NCBI GenBank assembly: GCA_934502885.1
Contig: CAKSUT010000023.1
Coordinates: forward strand, 1 to 27,839
Direction: 5' to 3'
DNA from: an uncultured Eubacteriales bacterium
Lineage (GTDB): Bacteria > Bacillota > Clostridia > Oscillospirales > CAG-382
DNA length: 27,839 nucleotides
A model generated the notes under the pieces. It was given only the letters and a program-made list of their open reading frames with translations, had not been told where the DNA came from and did not search any database. Position numbers and translations under genes: made by a program. Positions 15,139 to 22,838 of this stretch are shown here, piece after piece (within the stretch, counting starts at the first letter, position 1; every line of letters begins with the position of its first letter).

Positions 15139-15302
15139 GGTGTTTTGTAGGGAACGGGCTTGCTCGTTCCGAAAGCATCGATAATCGCCGACCACGGATA
15201 ATACGTATTTTCTTAACCGTTTGTCATATTTCTACGGTGCGGTATACATAACCTTGCGTGCGGTTCATGCGGACGGAGCAAGCCCCGTCCCTACGGTATA
15301 CC
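15139..15302. mobile_element. MITE-like element, second copy (164 bp)
   Basis: GGTGTTTTGTAGGGAACGGG (from 15139) at the left, CCCCGTCCCTACGGTATACC (to 15302) at the right, in inverted orientation. Both ends carry a CGGGCTTGCTCG-like hairpin. The centre is GGATAATACGTATTTTC followed by AACCGTTTGTC, as in 5376-5562. Confidence 0.7.
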
Positions 15303-15795
15303 ATAGAGAAAATGCTATCCTTGAGCTTGCACACACCAAAGAGCTGCATTTTCTCCGAAGTCCCCATAAGCAAGCGCAAACCTTAAAATTCGCACCGCCC
15401 AAAAACCTTATCTTTGCGGAATTTAAACGTGGCGGTTTTTCGTCGCTTTAAATTCCGCAAACGGTGTTCCCCCGGATTACAGTCCCAACAAAGCCTGATG
15501 CCAAACACACCTTCGACCGAGACCTCGTCGAGGTTGAACGGTATGTCCAACGTTTCGCACAGTCCGCCTCATCTAAGTCAGCGACTTGAATTTATGGTCG
15601 CTGACTTCGGTATTACCTCCAAATACAGTGCTTATCCGACAGTCCCTCAGTCAGCTTCGCTGACAGCTCCCCTTACACAGAGGAGCCTCGGCAGCAGAGC
15701 TGCCTCCATTATAACACCCATGAGAAACTGCTTTATTTTAAAGTTCTTTGGTTCTTTCTTTCAAGAAAGAACGCCACCGCGGCGAGCGCCCTTCG
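15303..15795 (-). repeat. Composite hairpin-rich intergenic repeat, copy III
   Basis: Minus orientation, downstream of tsaD. Palindrome A is at 15751-15772 (GTTC/GAAC), 44 bp past the tsaD stop. Then come the C stem GGCAGC/GCTGCC, cap block with GTCAGC/GCTGAC (about 15650-15715), AAGTCAGCGAC/GTCGCTGACTT (15575-15607), the core block, the perfect 15-bp variable stem TTTGCGGAATTTAAA (15413-15427 with 15447-15461) and the block ending near 15380. The order of the cap and core modules is swapped relative to copy IV. Confidence 0.8.
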
Positions 15796-15815
15796 TAAGC
15801 CCCCGTAAGTCTCCG

Positions 15816-16874
15816 TCACAGCACCCTGTCGTCAACGTTTTTGGTAGCGCAGGCGTTGAGGGAGAGGTCGCGGAAGTTTGCGTTTCTCTTCACGCCGTCG
15901 ATGTATTCGCAGTAGCCCTGCGCCGCAACCATGACGCCGTTGTCTCCGCAAAGCGACTTCGGCGGAAGATAGAGACTCACACCGTTTCTGCCGCACATCT
16001 CGGTGAGCGCGTCGCGTAAATGTCCGTTCGCCGCAACGCCGCCGGCAAGAACCAGCTTCTTCGGTGCGGAAAGCTTTTCGTCGCTGAAAAGAAGCTCAAG
16101 CCTTGACGAAAGACTGTGCACTATCGCCTCGGTAAACGACGCCGCAAAGTCGGCGACATTCAACTCTTCGCCCTTCTGCGACGCATTGTGTATGTTGTTC
16201 ACCGCAGCCGTCTTGAGCCCGGAGAACGAAAAATCGTATGCGCTGTCACGTACTCTCGCATCGGGGAATGTGTATGCGTGAGCGTCGCCGCCGACCGCCG
16301 CACGGTCAAGCTTCGCTCCGCCGGGGTAGGGAAATCCCAAAAGACGCGCCACCTTGTCAAAGCATTCGCCCGCCGCATCGTCACGGGTCGCTCCGACCAC
16401 CTCGAAGGATGTGTAGCCGTTCACCCTGATAAGCGACGTGTGTCCGCCCGACGCCACAAGCGCAATAAACGGCGGTTCGAGAAGGTCTGTGCCGCCCTCG
16501 CCGTTGTATACGGTGTACGCCGCCGCAACGTGAGCGCGTATGTGGTGTACCGGTACAAGGGGAAGTCCGCTCGAGTACGCAAGACTCTTCGCAAAGCTTA
16601 CGCCCACGAGAAGCGCTCCTATAAGCCCCGGACAGCTCGTCACCGCCACCGCTCCTATGTCGCCGAGACTCACGCCTGCGTCGGCGAGAGCCTTTTCGGT
16701 CACCCCCCATATCGCCTCCGAGTGCGCCCTCGACGCTATCTCGGGTACTACGCCGCCGTAAAGTGCGTGCGTTTCTATCTGCGACGCAACCACATTTGAA
16801 AGTACCTTGCGCCCGTCCTCAACGACCGACGCACAGGTTTCGTCGCAGGAGGATTCTATTCCGAGTATCAACAT
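15816..16874 (-). CDS. tsaD: tRNA N6-threonylcarbamoyladenosine transferase (TsaD)
   Basis: Transfers the threonylcarbamoyl group to A37 of ANN-decoding tRNAs, normally with TsaB and TsaE. The 352 aa match the family. The N-terminal phosphate motif GIESSCDET is at 5-13, the metal-binding HIRAH at 111-115, SGGHTSL near 147, PGGAKLDR near 200, and GGVAANGHLR in the C-terminal lobe. ATG start with AAAGG about 12 nt upstream. It follows rimI by 19 bp, forming a ywlE-rimI-tsaD group. TsaB and TsaE genes, often adjacent, are not in this window. Palindrome A of repeat copy III lies 44 bp after the stop. Confidence 0.97.
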   Translation of the reverse strand: MLILGIESSCDETCASVVEDGRKVLSNVVASQIETHALYGGVVPEIASRAHSEAIWGVTEKALADAGVSLGDIGAVAVTSCPGLIGALLVGVSFAKSLAYSSGLPLVPVHHIRAHVAAAYTVYNGEGGTDLLEPPFIALVASGGHTSLIRVNGYTSFEVVGATRDDAAGECFDKVARLLGFPYPGGAKLDRAAVGGDAHAYTFPDARVRDSAYDFSFSGLKTAAVNNIHNASQKGEELNVADFAASFTEAIVHSLSSRLELLFSDEKLSAPKKLVLAGGVAANGHLRDALTEMCGRNGVSLYLPPKSLCGDNGVMVAAQGYCEYIDGVKRNANFRDLSLNACATKNVDDRVL

Positions 16875-16893
16875 TTTCGTGTGCTGCCTTTCA

Positions 16894-17418
16894 TTAGACT
16901 GTTACCATGGGATTCTCTATCTCGAGTATCTTCGGATCCACATCCGCAAGCTCGAGATTGTAAAGCTTCGCATTCTCCTTAGGGTCGGAGTAGTAACCCT
17001 TGCGCCAGCCGACGTGAACAAACCCCAGCTTCTCGTACATATGCTGCGCCTTGAGATTGGTCTCCCTCACCTCAAGCATCACAGTCTCTATGCCGAGCTT
17101 CATGCACTCCTTGATGTAGCTTTTGAGAAGCATAGTGCCGACGCCGCGCGCACGATACTTTATCTCAACCGCAAACGACAAAATTTCCGCCTCGTTGAAA
17201 GGCGTGATGTACGACGTTATGTAGCCGCACCTCTTTCGTCCGACATACGCAATGTAGTTTAACGACGTCGGGCTCTCCAGAGACTTTAACATACTCTCTT
17301 CGCTCTCCGGAAACGAAAAGTATTCGCTCTCAAGCGCCGCCGCATAGCGCACGTCGCATTTTTCCATGGGGAAAAGGTGGAAATTCCCGCTGTCGGACAA
17401 AAAATTTGAAAGAAACAT
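16894..17418 (-). CDS. rimI: RimI-type ribosomal protein alanine N-acetyltransferase
   Basis: GNAT acetyltransferase of the RimI group, known in E. coli for acetylating the N-terminus of S18 and often linked to tsaD/tsaB. The 174 aa include AEILSFAVEIKYRARGVGTMLL (motif A with RxxGVG) and MLEVRETNLKAQHMYEKLGF (motif B), followed by the typical YY...DA-like C-terminus (GYYSDPKENAKLYNLELAD). The start is set at ATG 17418 (MFLSN), preceded by AAAGGA about 12 nt away. An in-frame GTG at 17463 is possible but lacks a ribosome site and adds an untypical cysteine-rich leader. It precedes tsaD by 19 bp. Confidence 0.87.
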   Translation of the reverse strand: MFLSNFLSDSGNFHLFPMEKCDVRYAAALESEYFSFPESEESMLKSLESPTSLNYIAYVGRKRCGYITSYITPFNEAEILSFAVEIKYRARGVGTMLLKSYIKECMKLGIETVMLEVRETNLKAQHMYEKLGFVHVGWRKGYYSDPKENAKLYNLELADVDPKILEIENPMVTV

Positions 17419-17509
17419 AACCGCAAAAAATCCTTTCCGCAGACACGGCGCACTTTCACACACGGTCCGCTCTCGGTAGTTTAAAGTATTTGCGCGCGGT
17501 TTTTTGTCG

Positions 17510-17941
17510 TCAGATCTTTCCGGCCTTTATTTCTTCGAGAAGCTTCGCGACTCCCTCTTTTATCCTGTCGCGGCATACACGATATACCTCAATGTCGCCG
17601 CCGAACGGGTCGGGTACTTCAAGCGGAAATGCCCCGATTTTCGCCGCATACTGCGGCAGCGCACTCACGAGAGACGCCGCATGATTCGCCGTCATGCCGT
17701 ATACCCTGTCCATGTATATGAGGTCGTCCGCCGTGAGCCTGTGCGACGGCGCGGAATGCTCTATCCCGATCTCGCGCAGTGCCTCAACCGCTCCGCGCGA
17801 CGTCGGCGCACCGTCGGCGTATATCCCTGCCGAGTATGCCTTCGCGTCAATTCCCTCATCCTTTGCCATGGCGTTGAATATCGCCTCCGCCATTGGACTC
17901 CTGCACGTGTTGCCCGTGCAGACAAACAGTATCTTTTTCAT
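17510..17941 (-). CDS. ywlE: Low-molecular-weight phosphatase, YwlE-like (predicted protein arginine phosphatase)
   Basis: 143 aa with the P-loop VCTGNTCRSPMAEAIF at residues 7-22 (catalytic C8, R14) and the general-acid loop DPFGGDIEVY near 116-125. The residue after the loop asparagine is Thr (T12), the feature known to favour phosphoarginine in B. subtilis YwlE, where classical tyrosine phosphatases carry Ile. The DPFGG loop also matches YwlE. The start is ATG 17941 with AGGGAG 11 nt upstream, giving a normal family length; the longer in-frame extension has no such support. A promoter (TTGATT-17-TATACT) lies about 85 nt upstream. It probably heads a ywlE-rimI-tsaD transcript. Confidence 0.85.
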   Translation of the reverse strand: MKKILFVCTGNTCRSPMAEAIFNAMAKDEGIDAKAYSAGIYADGAPTSRGAVEALREIGIEHSAPSHRLTADDLIYMDRVYGMTANHAASLVSALPQYAAKIGAFPLEVPDPFGGDIEVYRVCRDRIKEGVAKLLEEIKAGKI

Positions 17942-18024
17942 CGCTTTTTTTCTCCCTGAAAAACGGTTTTCGCCGTGCGTTATGCCGCGCCGCATTCTCC
18001 GCCCGACCTCTGCCGACGGACGAC

Positions 18025-18053
18025 AGTATAACACATGTTTTGGCAAAAATCAA
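18025..18053 (-). promoter_or_regulatory. Promoter of the ywlE-rimI-tsaD group
   Basis: On the minus strand: TTGATT (plus 18048-18053), a 17-bp spacer, TATACT (plus 18025-18030) with an extended TGT just before it. It is about 85 nt before the ywlE ATG. The surrounding 18050-18150 region is AT-rich and non-coding. Confidence 0.65.
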
Positions 18054-18104
18054 GCAGATTTACCAAAAAATAAATTTAAACTGCCAAAAATTTCAAAATG
18101 TTTC

Positions 18105-18116
18105 GTGACATGTCAC
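18105..18116. promoter_or_regulatory. Perfect 12-bp palindrome upstream of ywlE promoter
   Basis: GTGACATGTCAC, symmetric with no spacer, between the comEB stop and the ywlE promoter (about 50 bp above the -35). It has no following T-run, so a terminator is unlikely. It could be a regulator binding site. Confidence 0.35.
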
Positions 18117-18150
18117 AAATACTTATTGCTTTTTTGCGATTTGTGCCGCC

Positions 18151-18639
18151 TTAATACCCGAGCTTTCCGCCGAGACTGTCGTCGTCGTCAATCCACGAGG
18201 AAACATCGATGACCGAATACTCGGTCGGAGTGCGGCGAATGACGACCTTTTCGATGCCGGCGTTTATGACAAGACGCTTGCACATCTGACAGCAGCAGGC
18301 GTCCGCCACAAGCTCACCCGTCGCAACCTCGATGCCGACAAGATAGAGCGTTGAGCCGAGCATCTGCTCACGGGACGCCGATATTATCGCATTCGCCTCG
18401 GCGTGTACCGAACGGCACAGCTCATACCTCTCGCCTCGCGGTATCTTGAGCTTCTCGCGTGTGCAGCAGCCGAGGTCGGAGCAGTTCGCGCGTCCTCTAG
18501 GCGCACCGACGTAGCCGGTTGAGATTATTACGTCGTTTTTTACGATTATCGCCCCGTATTTGCGCCTTAAGCACGTTCCGCGCGACGCAACGGTACAGGC
18601 AATGTCGAGATAATAGTTTTCTTTGCTTATTCTTTCCAT
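18151..18639 (-). CDS. comEB: dCMP deaminase (ComEB-like)
   Basis: Zinc-dependent deamination of dCMP to dUMP for thymidylate synthesis. The 162 aa show the deaminase core: HAEAN at 79-83 (zinc His and catalytic Glu) and CQMC at 117-120 (zinc cysteines). The proline usually before the first of these is replaced by cysteine (CCCQMCKRLVINAG). The inserted RANCSDLGC...GERYELCRSVHAE region is typical of the dCMP subfamily. The start is ATG 18639, with AGGGGTGAT just upstream; a GTG nine bases earlier overlaps the ribosome site and is rejected. The H-module repeat starts 14 bp before the start codon, and the upstream neighbour is galU beyond 820 bp of repeats. Confidence 0.92.
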   Translation of the reverse strand: MERISKENYYLDIACTVASRGTCLRRKYGAIIVKNDVIISTGYVGAPRGRANCSDLGCCTREKLKIPRGERYELCRSVHAEANAIISASREQMLGSTLYLVGIEVATGELVADACCCQMCKRLVINAGIEKVVIRRTPTEYSVIDVSSWIDDDDSLGGKLGY

Positions 18640-18649
18640 AAATATCACC

Positions 18650-18835
18650 CCTGAAAAATTGAAAATTGAGAATGGAAAATGGAGAATTGGGGTTGAAAAG
18701 CGGAGCTTTTCAAGTTAAGAGAGAAGAGTGAAGAGTGAAGAGTGAAGAGAAGTGGTAGAAAAACGCCTTGCGCCGTTTTTCTTCAATGTTTAAATGGTGC
18801 GGAGTTGAGGCTGTGCGAAATTCGTATTACCTCCA
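18650..18835 (+). repeat. H module with heptamer tract, upstream of comEB
   Basis: ATTGAAAATTGAGAATGG-type tract (18655-18690), hairpin GAAAAGC/GCTTTTC (about 18694-18711), three and a half GAAGAGT heptamers (18723-18750), hairpin GAAAAACG/CGTTTTTC (about 18758-18781), then TTCAATGTTTAAATGGTGCG and GAGTTGAGGCTGTGC. No gene. Confidence 0.75.
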
Positions 18836-18837
18836 TG

Positions 18838-18920
18838 GTATATTGGAGGCGACCCCGTCGCCGAGGCTCCCTTGTGTAAAGGGAGCTGTCAACGTAGTTG
18901 ACTGAGGGATTGTTTAATTT
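18838..18920 (+). repeat. Cap module of the composite repeat, plus orientation
   Basis: TTGGAG, stem GGCGAC/GTCGCC, GAGGCTCCCTTGTG, the stem CTCCC/GGGAG, and GTCAAC/GTTGAC, then TGAGGGATTG. The stems differ from other copies but keep pairing. It faces the oppositely oriented cap of copy IV, which begins near 18950. Confidence 0.75.
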
Positions 18921-18929
18921 TCTGCTACA

Positions 18930-19445
18930 CTATTGAGAGAGTTCTTGTCCGACAGCCCCTCAGGCGGTTACACCGCCAGCTCCATAGGTTGCTTTGCAAC
19001 CGGTTACACAGGGGATGCCTCCGGAGTTGGCAGAGCCAACTCGAGAGTAAATTGCTTCGCAATTTCTCTGGCGGCTTCGCCGACTCACTCCAATACACCA
19101 ATGAATAATACAAATTTCAAATCATGCACCACCCAAGAACCACATCTTTACGTAATTTTGCGGTGGCGTAAGTCGCGCAAAATTGCGTGAACGGACGAGC
19201 GCAAAAAGTTTAGTCCCCACAAAGCCTGATGCCAATGTTCCCTTTGAGCGAGGCGTTGCCGAGCTTAAACGCTCCGACCTCTGATAAGATGAGTCCGCCT
19301 CATCTCGTTCGGCGACTTGAATATATGGTCGCCGAACGCGGCACTTTCTCCAAACTATACAAAAGACTTTTCATTTCAAAGCGTTAGCTTTGAAATCGAT
19401 AAAGTTCTTTGGTTCTTTCTTTCAAGAAAGAACACCCCCGTAACC
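18930..19445 (-). repeat. Composite hairpin-rich intergenic repeat, copy IV
   Basis: The most complete copy, downstream of galU. Palindrome A is at 19412-19433, 28 bp past the stop. ATTTCAAAGC/GCTTTGAAAT follows (19373-19396), then CGTTCGGCGAC/GTCGCCGAACG (19306-19338), the core (19212-19300) and the variable stem ACGTAATTTTGCG (19150-19162) with 19176-19188. Next are the block GTTCTTGGGTGGTGC, hairpins GAAATTGC/GCAATTT and AGTTGGC/GCCAACT, and a cap with GGTTGC/GCAACC and GGCGGT/ACCGCC. Confidence 0.85.
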
Positions 19446-19461
19446 CTCGTCCCCCTGCGCC

Positions 19462-20334
19462 TTACAGATTCAGACCTTTGAGGTAATCGCGGAATTTATC
19501 GCCGTAATCGGGATTTTTGAGAGCGACCTCGACGTTAGCCATGAGGTAGGAGAGCTTGTTTCCGATGTCGAAGCGCTTGCCCTCGAAATCGAGAGCCATC
19601 ATGCCGCGCGTGCGCGCAATCGCACGCATAGCGTCGGTCAGCTGAATTTCGCCGCCGGCGCCGGGAGCCGTCCTCTCGAGTATGCCGAATATGTCGGGAT
19701 CGAGTACAACGCGGCCGAGTATCGCAAGGTTCGAGAAAATTTCGTAAGGATTCGGCTTCTCTATCATATCGCTCACATAGAATAAATCCTCCCTGCCGTC
19801 GGCGCTCTCCGCTTTCAGTGAACAGTACTTGCTCACAAGCTCCGTCGGTACGTGCTTCACGCCGGCAGTCGGCTTGCCGTACTTCTCGTATACCGCCGCA
19901 AGCTGCCCTATCGCAGGCTTCTCGGAAATTATAACGTCGTCGCCGTACATAACCGCAAACGGCTCGTCGCCCACGAAATTCTTCGCGCGGAGTACCGCGT
20001 GTCCGAGTCCCTTCTGCTCGTGCTGATACAGGAAATACAAATTCGCAAGATCGCACGGACGCCGTATAAGCCCGAACATATCGGTCTTGCCGCTTTCGAG
20101 AAGCTTCCTCTCGTATTCGTGCGCTATCGTGAAATGCTTCTCGATAGACTCCTTGCCTGCCGCCGTTATTACCAGTACGTCGGTAATCCCTGCCGCCGCC
20201 GCCTCCTCGATAAGATACTGCAAAGCCGGCTTTGCGTCAATGGGCAGCATCTCCTTCGGTACGGACTTCGATATCGGAAGCATCCTCGTTCCGAATCCTG
20301 CCGCCGGTATTACCGCTTTCCTTATCTTTTTCAT
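19462..20334 (-). CDS. galU: UTP-glucose-1-phosphate uridylyltransferase (GalU)
   Basis: Makes UDP-glucose from UTP and glucose-1-phosphate, for cell-envelope glycolipids and polysaccharides. The 290 aa match the bacterial GalU family: AVIPAAGFGTRMLPISKSVP at the N-terminus (nucleotide-binding loop), KEMLPIDAKPALQYLIEEA, FAVMYGDDVI near 113 and GEIQLTDAM near 230. The start is ATG 20334, with AAGGAGGG about ten bases upstream; the upstream in-frame extension overlaps the preceding gene and has no family counterpart. It follows the zinc-ribbon/propeller gene by 62 bp, so the two may be cotranscribed. Confidence 0.96.
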   Translation of the reverse strand: MKKIRKAVIPAAGFGTRMLPISKSVPKEMLPIDAKPALQYLIEEAAAAGITDVLVITAAGKESIEKHFTIAHEYERKLLESGKTDMFGLIRRPCDLANLYFLYQHEQKGLGHAVLRAKNFVGDEPFAVMYGDDVIISEKPAIGQLAAVYEKYGKPTAGVKHVPTELVSKYCSLKAESADGREDLFYVSDMIEKPNPYEIFSNLAILGRVVLDPDIFGILERTAPGAGGEIQLTDAMRAIARTRGMMALDFEGKRFDIGNKLSYLMANVEVALKNPDYGDKFRDYLKGLNL

Positions 20335-20396
20335 GCGCCGCTTACCCTCCTTGATTCCGTTGCCTTCGTATATCTTTTTTCCCTTTTTGCATTCTT

Positions 20397-22412
20397 TCAC
20401 ACGCCGCTTTTTCCTATCAGAAGCGTCCCCGACGTGTCCTCGCCGTCAGCCTGCGACGGCATTATATGGGAGCTTCGCGTGTCTGTGAAGCTCTCGCCGT
20501 GAGGAACCGTGATAAAATCAAGACCGTCCGTCACGAACATCGGCTTTCCGTCGCGGTATATGTACAGCGACCGCCGCGCGTTGCCCAAAGAGTCCGCGCC
20601 CATGTCCTTGGCGTATACAAACTGCGAAAAATCCCTTGTGAATACGCACGTGTACTCCGGTATTATGCCGCTGTCGGTGAGCCTCGGCGTACCCGACGAA
20701 CGCTTGAGATACGCCTCGTTCGCCTTCGTGTAAAAGAGTGCCTTGGAGTCGTCCGACGAACGTATGAACGCCGCATCCTCGGTGAGATACTGCGCAGCGG
20801 CGCCGTCGGTTCCCGCCGTCGGAAGCGTGTATACGCGGCTTCCGCTCTTATCCTTTACGTAAAGCGTTTTTCCGTCCGGAGAGATGTCGATAAGCGAATA
20901 GTCGTTTCCGAAATTCTCCGACGCAAGCTTCTTTGACGCCTTTCCCGAAAGCTTTGCAACGTAGAGAGACGCCCCGGACGTGAACGCAATGTCTCCCTCG
21001 TTGTTCACGACCGCCGTGTCAACCGCAACGTCAAAGTACGGAGCTTTCGAGCCGTCCTCAAGTATGCGGTAGAGTGTGTTTCCGTCGGAGTCGTAGTAAA
21101 AATACGGGAACATTCCGCCCGTGAGAACAGAAAAGCGCACCGACGGAAGAGACGGAGAGTATACCGGCTTTACGTATTCGTCGCGAAGAAAGCCGAAGTC
21201 GGACGACGTGTCGAAAGTCACCTCGCTGAAATTCCACCCATGCGCCTTGAAGATAACTCTGTCCCGAAAACGGAGAGCCGCCGAGTGCATATCCGCCGAC
21301 ATCACAACCTCAAGAAGCTGCGCGTTCTGCGGAAGCACCGTGTATTCGGCAATGCCGCCTTCAACCGTGTTGAAATGCACCTTTCCCTCGCCGTCGGTCT
21401 TGAAGTAGGCGAAGAATTTTCCCTTGTTGTCTATCGCCGCCGGCACGGCGTTCTTCGCTCCCGTACCCTGCGCCGACTTTTTCGATATGCGGTATTTCAT
21501 GAGCTGCGAACCCTCCGGGTCAACCTCGGAGTACAAAAGATATCTGCCGTTCGGCGACACCGCAAGGTCGCACGACGTCACCCTGTCAGACAGCATGACG
21601 CGCTCCCTTGTGCTCTTGGCGTACCACAAAACATAGCCGCCCACGTCACCGGCCGAATCGGAAACGGCATTTTCAGCCGCGGCGTCCGCGGAAACCGCTC
21701 CGTCCGCCGCCGCAATACCTTCGCCGCCGAGAGCTTTCTCCGCCGCCGATGTGTTCGGCACGACGCAGTACAGATGCTTGCCGTCGCCGCCCGTCACATA
21801 CGACACTCTGCCTTTTTCGCCCTTGGCGATAATCTCAGCCTTTTTGCCGCCCGCAATGCGCACAACGTAGTCTCCCTCGCGCGCGGACTCCGTGTCGGCG
21901 GTTATCCTGCCCGAATAGAGCGCATACACTATGCCGCCGTCAGACGAGCAGTCGTATTTGAGTACGCTCCCCATTCCCAGCTCAACCGTCTTTCCGTCGT
22001 GGAAAAGAACGTAGTCCCTGCTTCCCGAGCGGTAAATAACCGGTATGTAGGTGCGTTCGCTCGCACGGAACACGGGAGCTTCAAGTCCGGAAAGAGTGGC
22101 GACCGCCGATATGAAAAGAACCGCTGCGACAATTACGCAGCCGAACATTGCGGCAATCGCCTTTCTGCGGCGGCTGTCGGTGTGCTTTGCAAGATACGCA
22201 AGCTCTTCGCCGAACGCGCCGAGACGTTCCGAAAGCTTTCTTCCGAAGCTCTCTCTTTTCTCATTCTCCGACGCTGTCAGAAGATACCGCTTGCCGCACC
22301 TCGGACAGACTCCGTCCCTTGAGGGTATGTGCCGTGCGCCGCAGTAGGGGCACTCGATTTTCCGAAGCGACGACACACTCTTTATCTTTATCGAAGGCAA
22401 TTTAAGCTTCAT
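20397..22412 (-). CDS. Unknown membrane protein: zinc ribbon + single TM + beta-propeller-like exterior
   Basis: 671 aa, no named family recognised. An N-terminal zinc ribbon is formed by C21, C24, C36 and C39 (CPYC...CPRCGKRY). A basic linker (HTDSRRRK) precedes one transmembrane helix at about 85-108, giving a cytoplasmic zinc ribbon and an exterior C-terminal part of 560 residues. That part contains repeated TolB/WD40-like blades, recognisable by SPNGRYLLYS, DNKGKFFAYF, NNEGDIAFTS, SPDGKTLYVKD, SDDSKALFYT and RDFSQFVYAKD. A low-complexity Ala/Glu/Ser stretch lies near 228-255. ATG start with AAGGAG about 12 nt upstream, and a consensus promoter on this strand at 22507-22479. Paired with galU. 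Possibly a surface sensor or scaffold; function unknown. Confidence 0.75.
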   Translation of the reverse strand: MKLKLPSIKIKSVSSLRKIECPYCGARHIPSRDGVCPRCGKRYLLTASENEKRESFGRKLSERLGAFGEELAYLAKHTDSRRRKAIAAMFGCVIVAAVLFISAVATLSGLEAPVFRASERTYIPVIYRSGSRDYVLFHDGKTVELGMGSVLKYDCSSDGGIVYALYSGRITADTESAREGDYVVRIAGGKKAEIIAKGEKGRVSYVTGGDGKHLYCVVPNTSAAEKALGGEGIAAADGAVSADAAAENAVSDSAGDVGGYVLWYAKSTRERVMLSDRVTSCDLAVSPNGRYLLYSEVDPEGSQLMKYRISKKSAQGTGAKNAVPAAIDNKGKFFAYFKTDGEGKVHFNTVEGGIAEYTVLPQNAQLLEVVMSADMHSAALRFRDRVIFKAHGWNFSEVTFDTSSDFGFLRDEYVKPVYSPSLPSVRFSVLTGGMFPYFYYDSDGNTLYRILEDGSKAPYFDVAVDTAVVNNEGDIAFTSGASLYVAKLSGKASKKLASENFGNDYSLIDISPDGKTLYVKDKSGSRVYTLPTAGTDGAAAQYLTEDAAFIRSSDDSKALFYTKANEAYLKRSSGTPRLTDSGIIPEYTCVFTRDFSQFVYAKDMGADSLGNARRSLYIYRDGKPMFVTDGLDFITVPHGESFTDTRSSHIMPSQADGEDTSGTLLIGKSGV

Positions 22413-22478
22413 TTGCGTTGTTTCTCCTTGCTTGTCTAAGAGAAAGCCGTGTTTTTACACGTAAAATTCTCCTACTCT

Positions 22479-22507
22479 ATTGTACACCATAACGCCTCGT
22501 TTGTCAA
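22479..22507 (-). promoter_or_regulatory. Consensus sigma-A promoter of the zinc-ribbon/propeller gene
   Basis: Minus strand: TTGACA (plus 22502-22507), 17-bp spacer, TACAAT (plus 22479-22484). About 67 nt before the ATG. Confidence 0.8.
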
Positions 22508-22713
22508 GGGGAAGTTTGAGAGGAAAAGAAGAGAGCGGTGCGGATTCCGTTTTTTTTCACATGCGGTTTATTTCCGAACCCAACCGAAAAGGTAAAAAAC
22601 CGAAGCTCGGCGGAATTGTGTTCCTTGCTGAGTAAAAATTACATAAAGCGCAAAATTCTTCCGTATTTTGCCCGGATTGTCAGCTTTGTAACATGAAATT
22701 CACAAGCGGTATG

Positions 22714-22742
22714 CAGAAATATTTAATTGCATGAGTTATAAT
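22714..22742 (+). promoter_or_regulatory. Candidate promoter of ymfF-ymfH
   Basis: A perfect TATAAT at 22737-22742, about 97 nt before the ymfF ATG. The -35 position (CAGAAA, 17 bp upstream) matches poorly, so an activator or a different start may be involved. Confidence 0.4.
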
Positions 22743-22838
22743 GGTGGAGAGAATAAAATCATACACTTGAATTTATAATAAAAATCGGCGCAAGGCGCAA
22801 AACGCATAAACGCCGAAATATAAGGAATGGTGAACCGT

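Larger units (their letters stand above)
22413..22838. other. Divergent intergenic region
   Basis: Separates the minus-strand block (13046-22412) from the plus-strand block (22839-27207). It holds the promoter of the zinc-ribbon gene and a weaker candidate for ymfF. The rest (22508-22730) is AT-rich, without hairpin repeats, genes or RNA signatures I can recognise. Confidence 0.7.

Noticed and set aside
19412..19433. Intrinsic terminator downstream of galU (and equivalents)
   Set aside because: The palindrome is AU-rich and perfectly symmetric, and is followed by CAAAGAAC rather than a U-run, so it does not fit a Rho-independent terminator.
21240..22322. 360-codon open frame on the plus strand opposite the zinc-ribbon/propeller gene
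   Set aside because: Arg-rich antisense frame with no motifs. The minus-strand gene has a promoter, a ribosome site, a zinc ribbon and a membrane segment.
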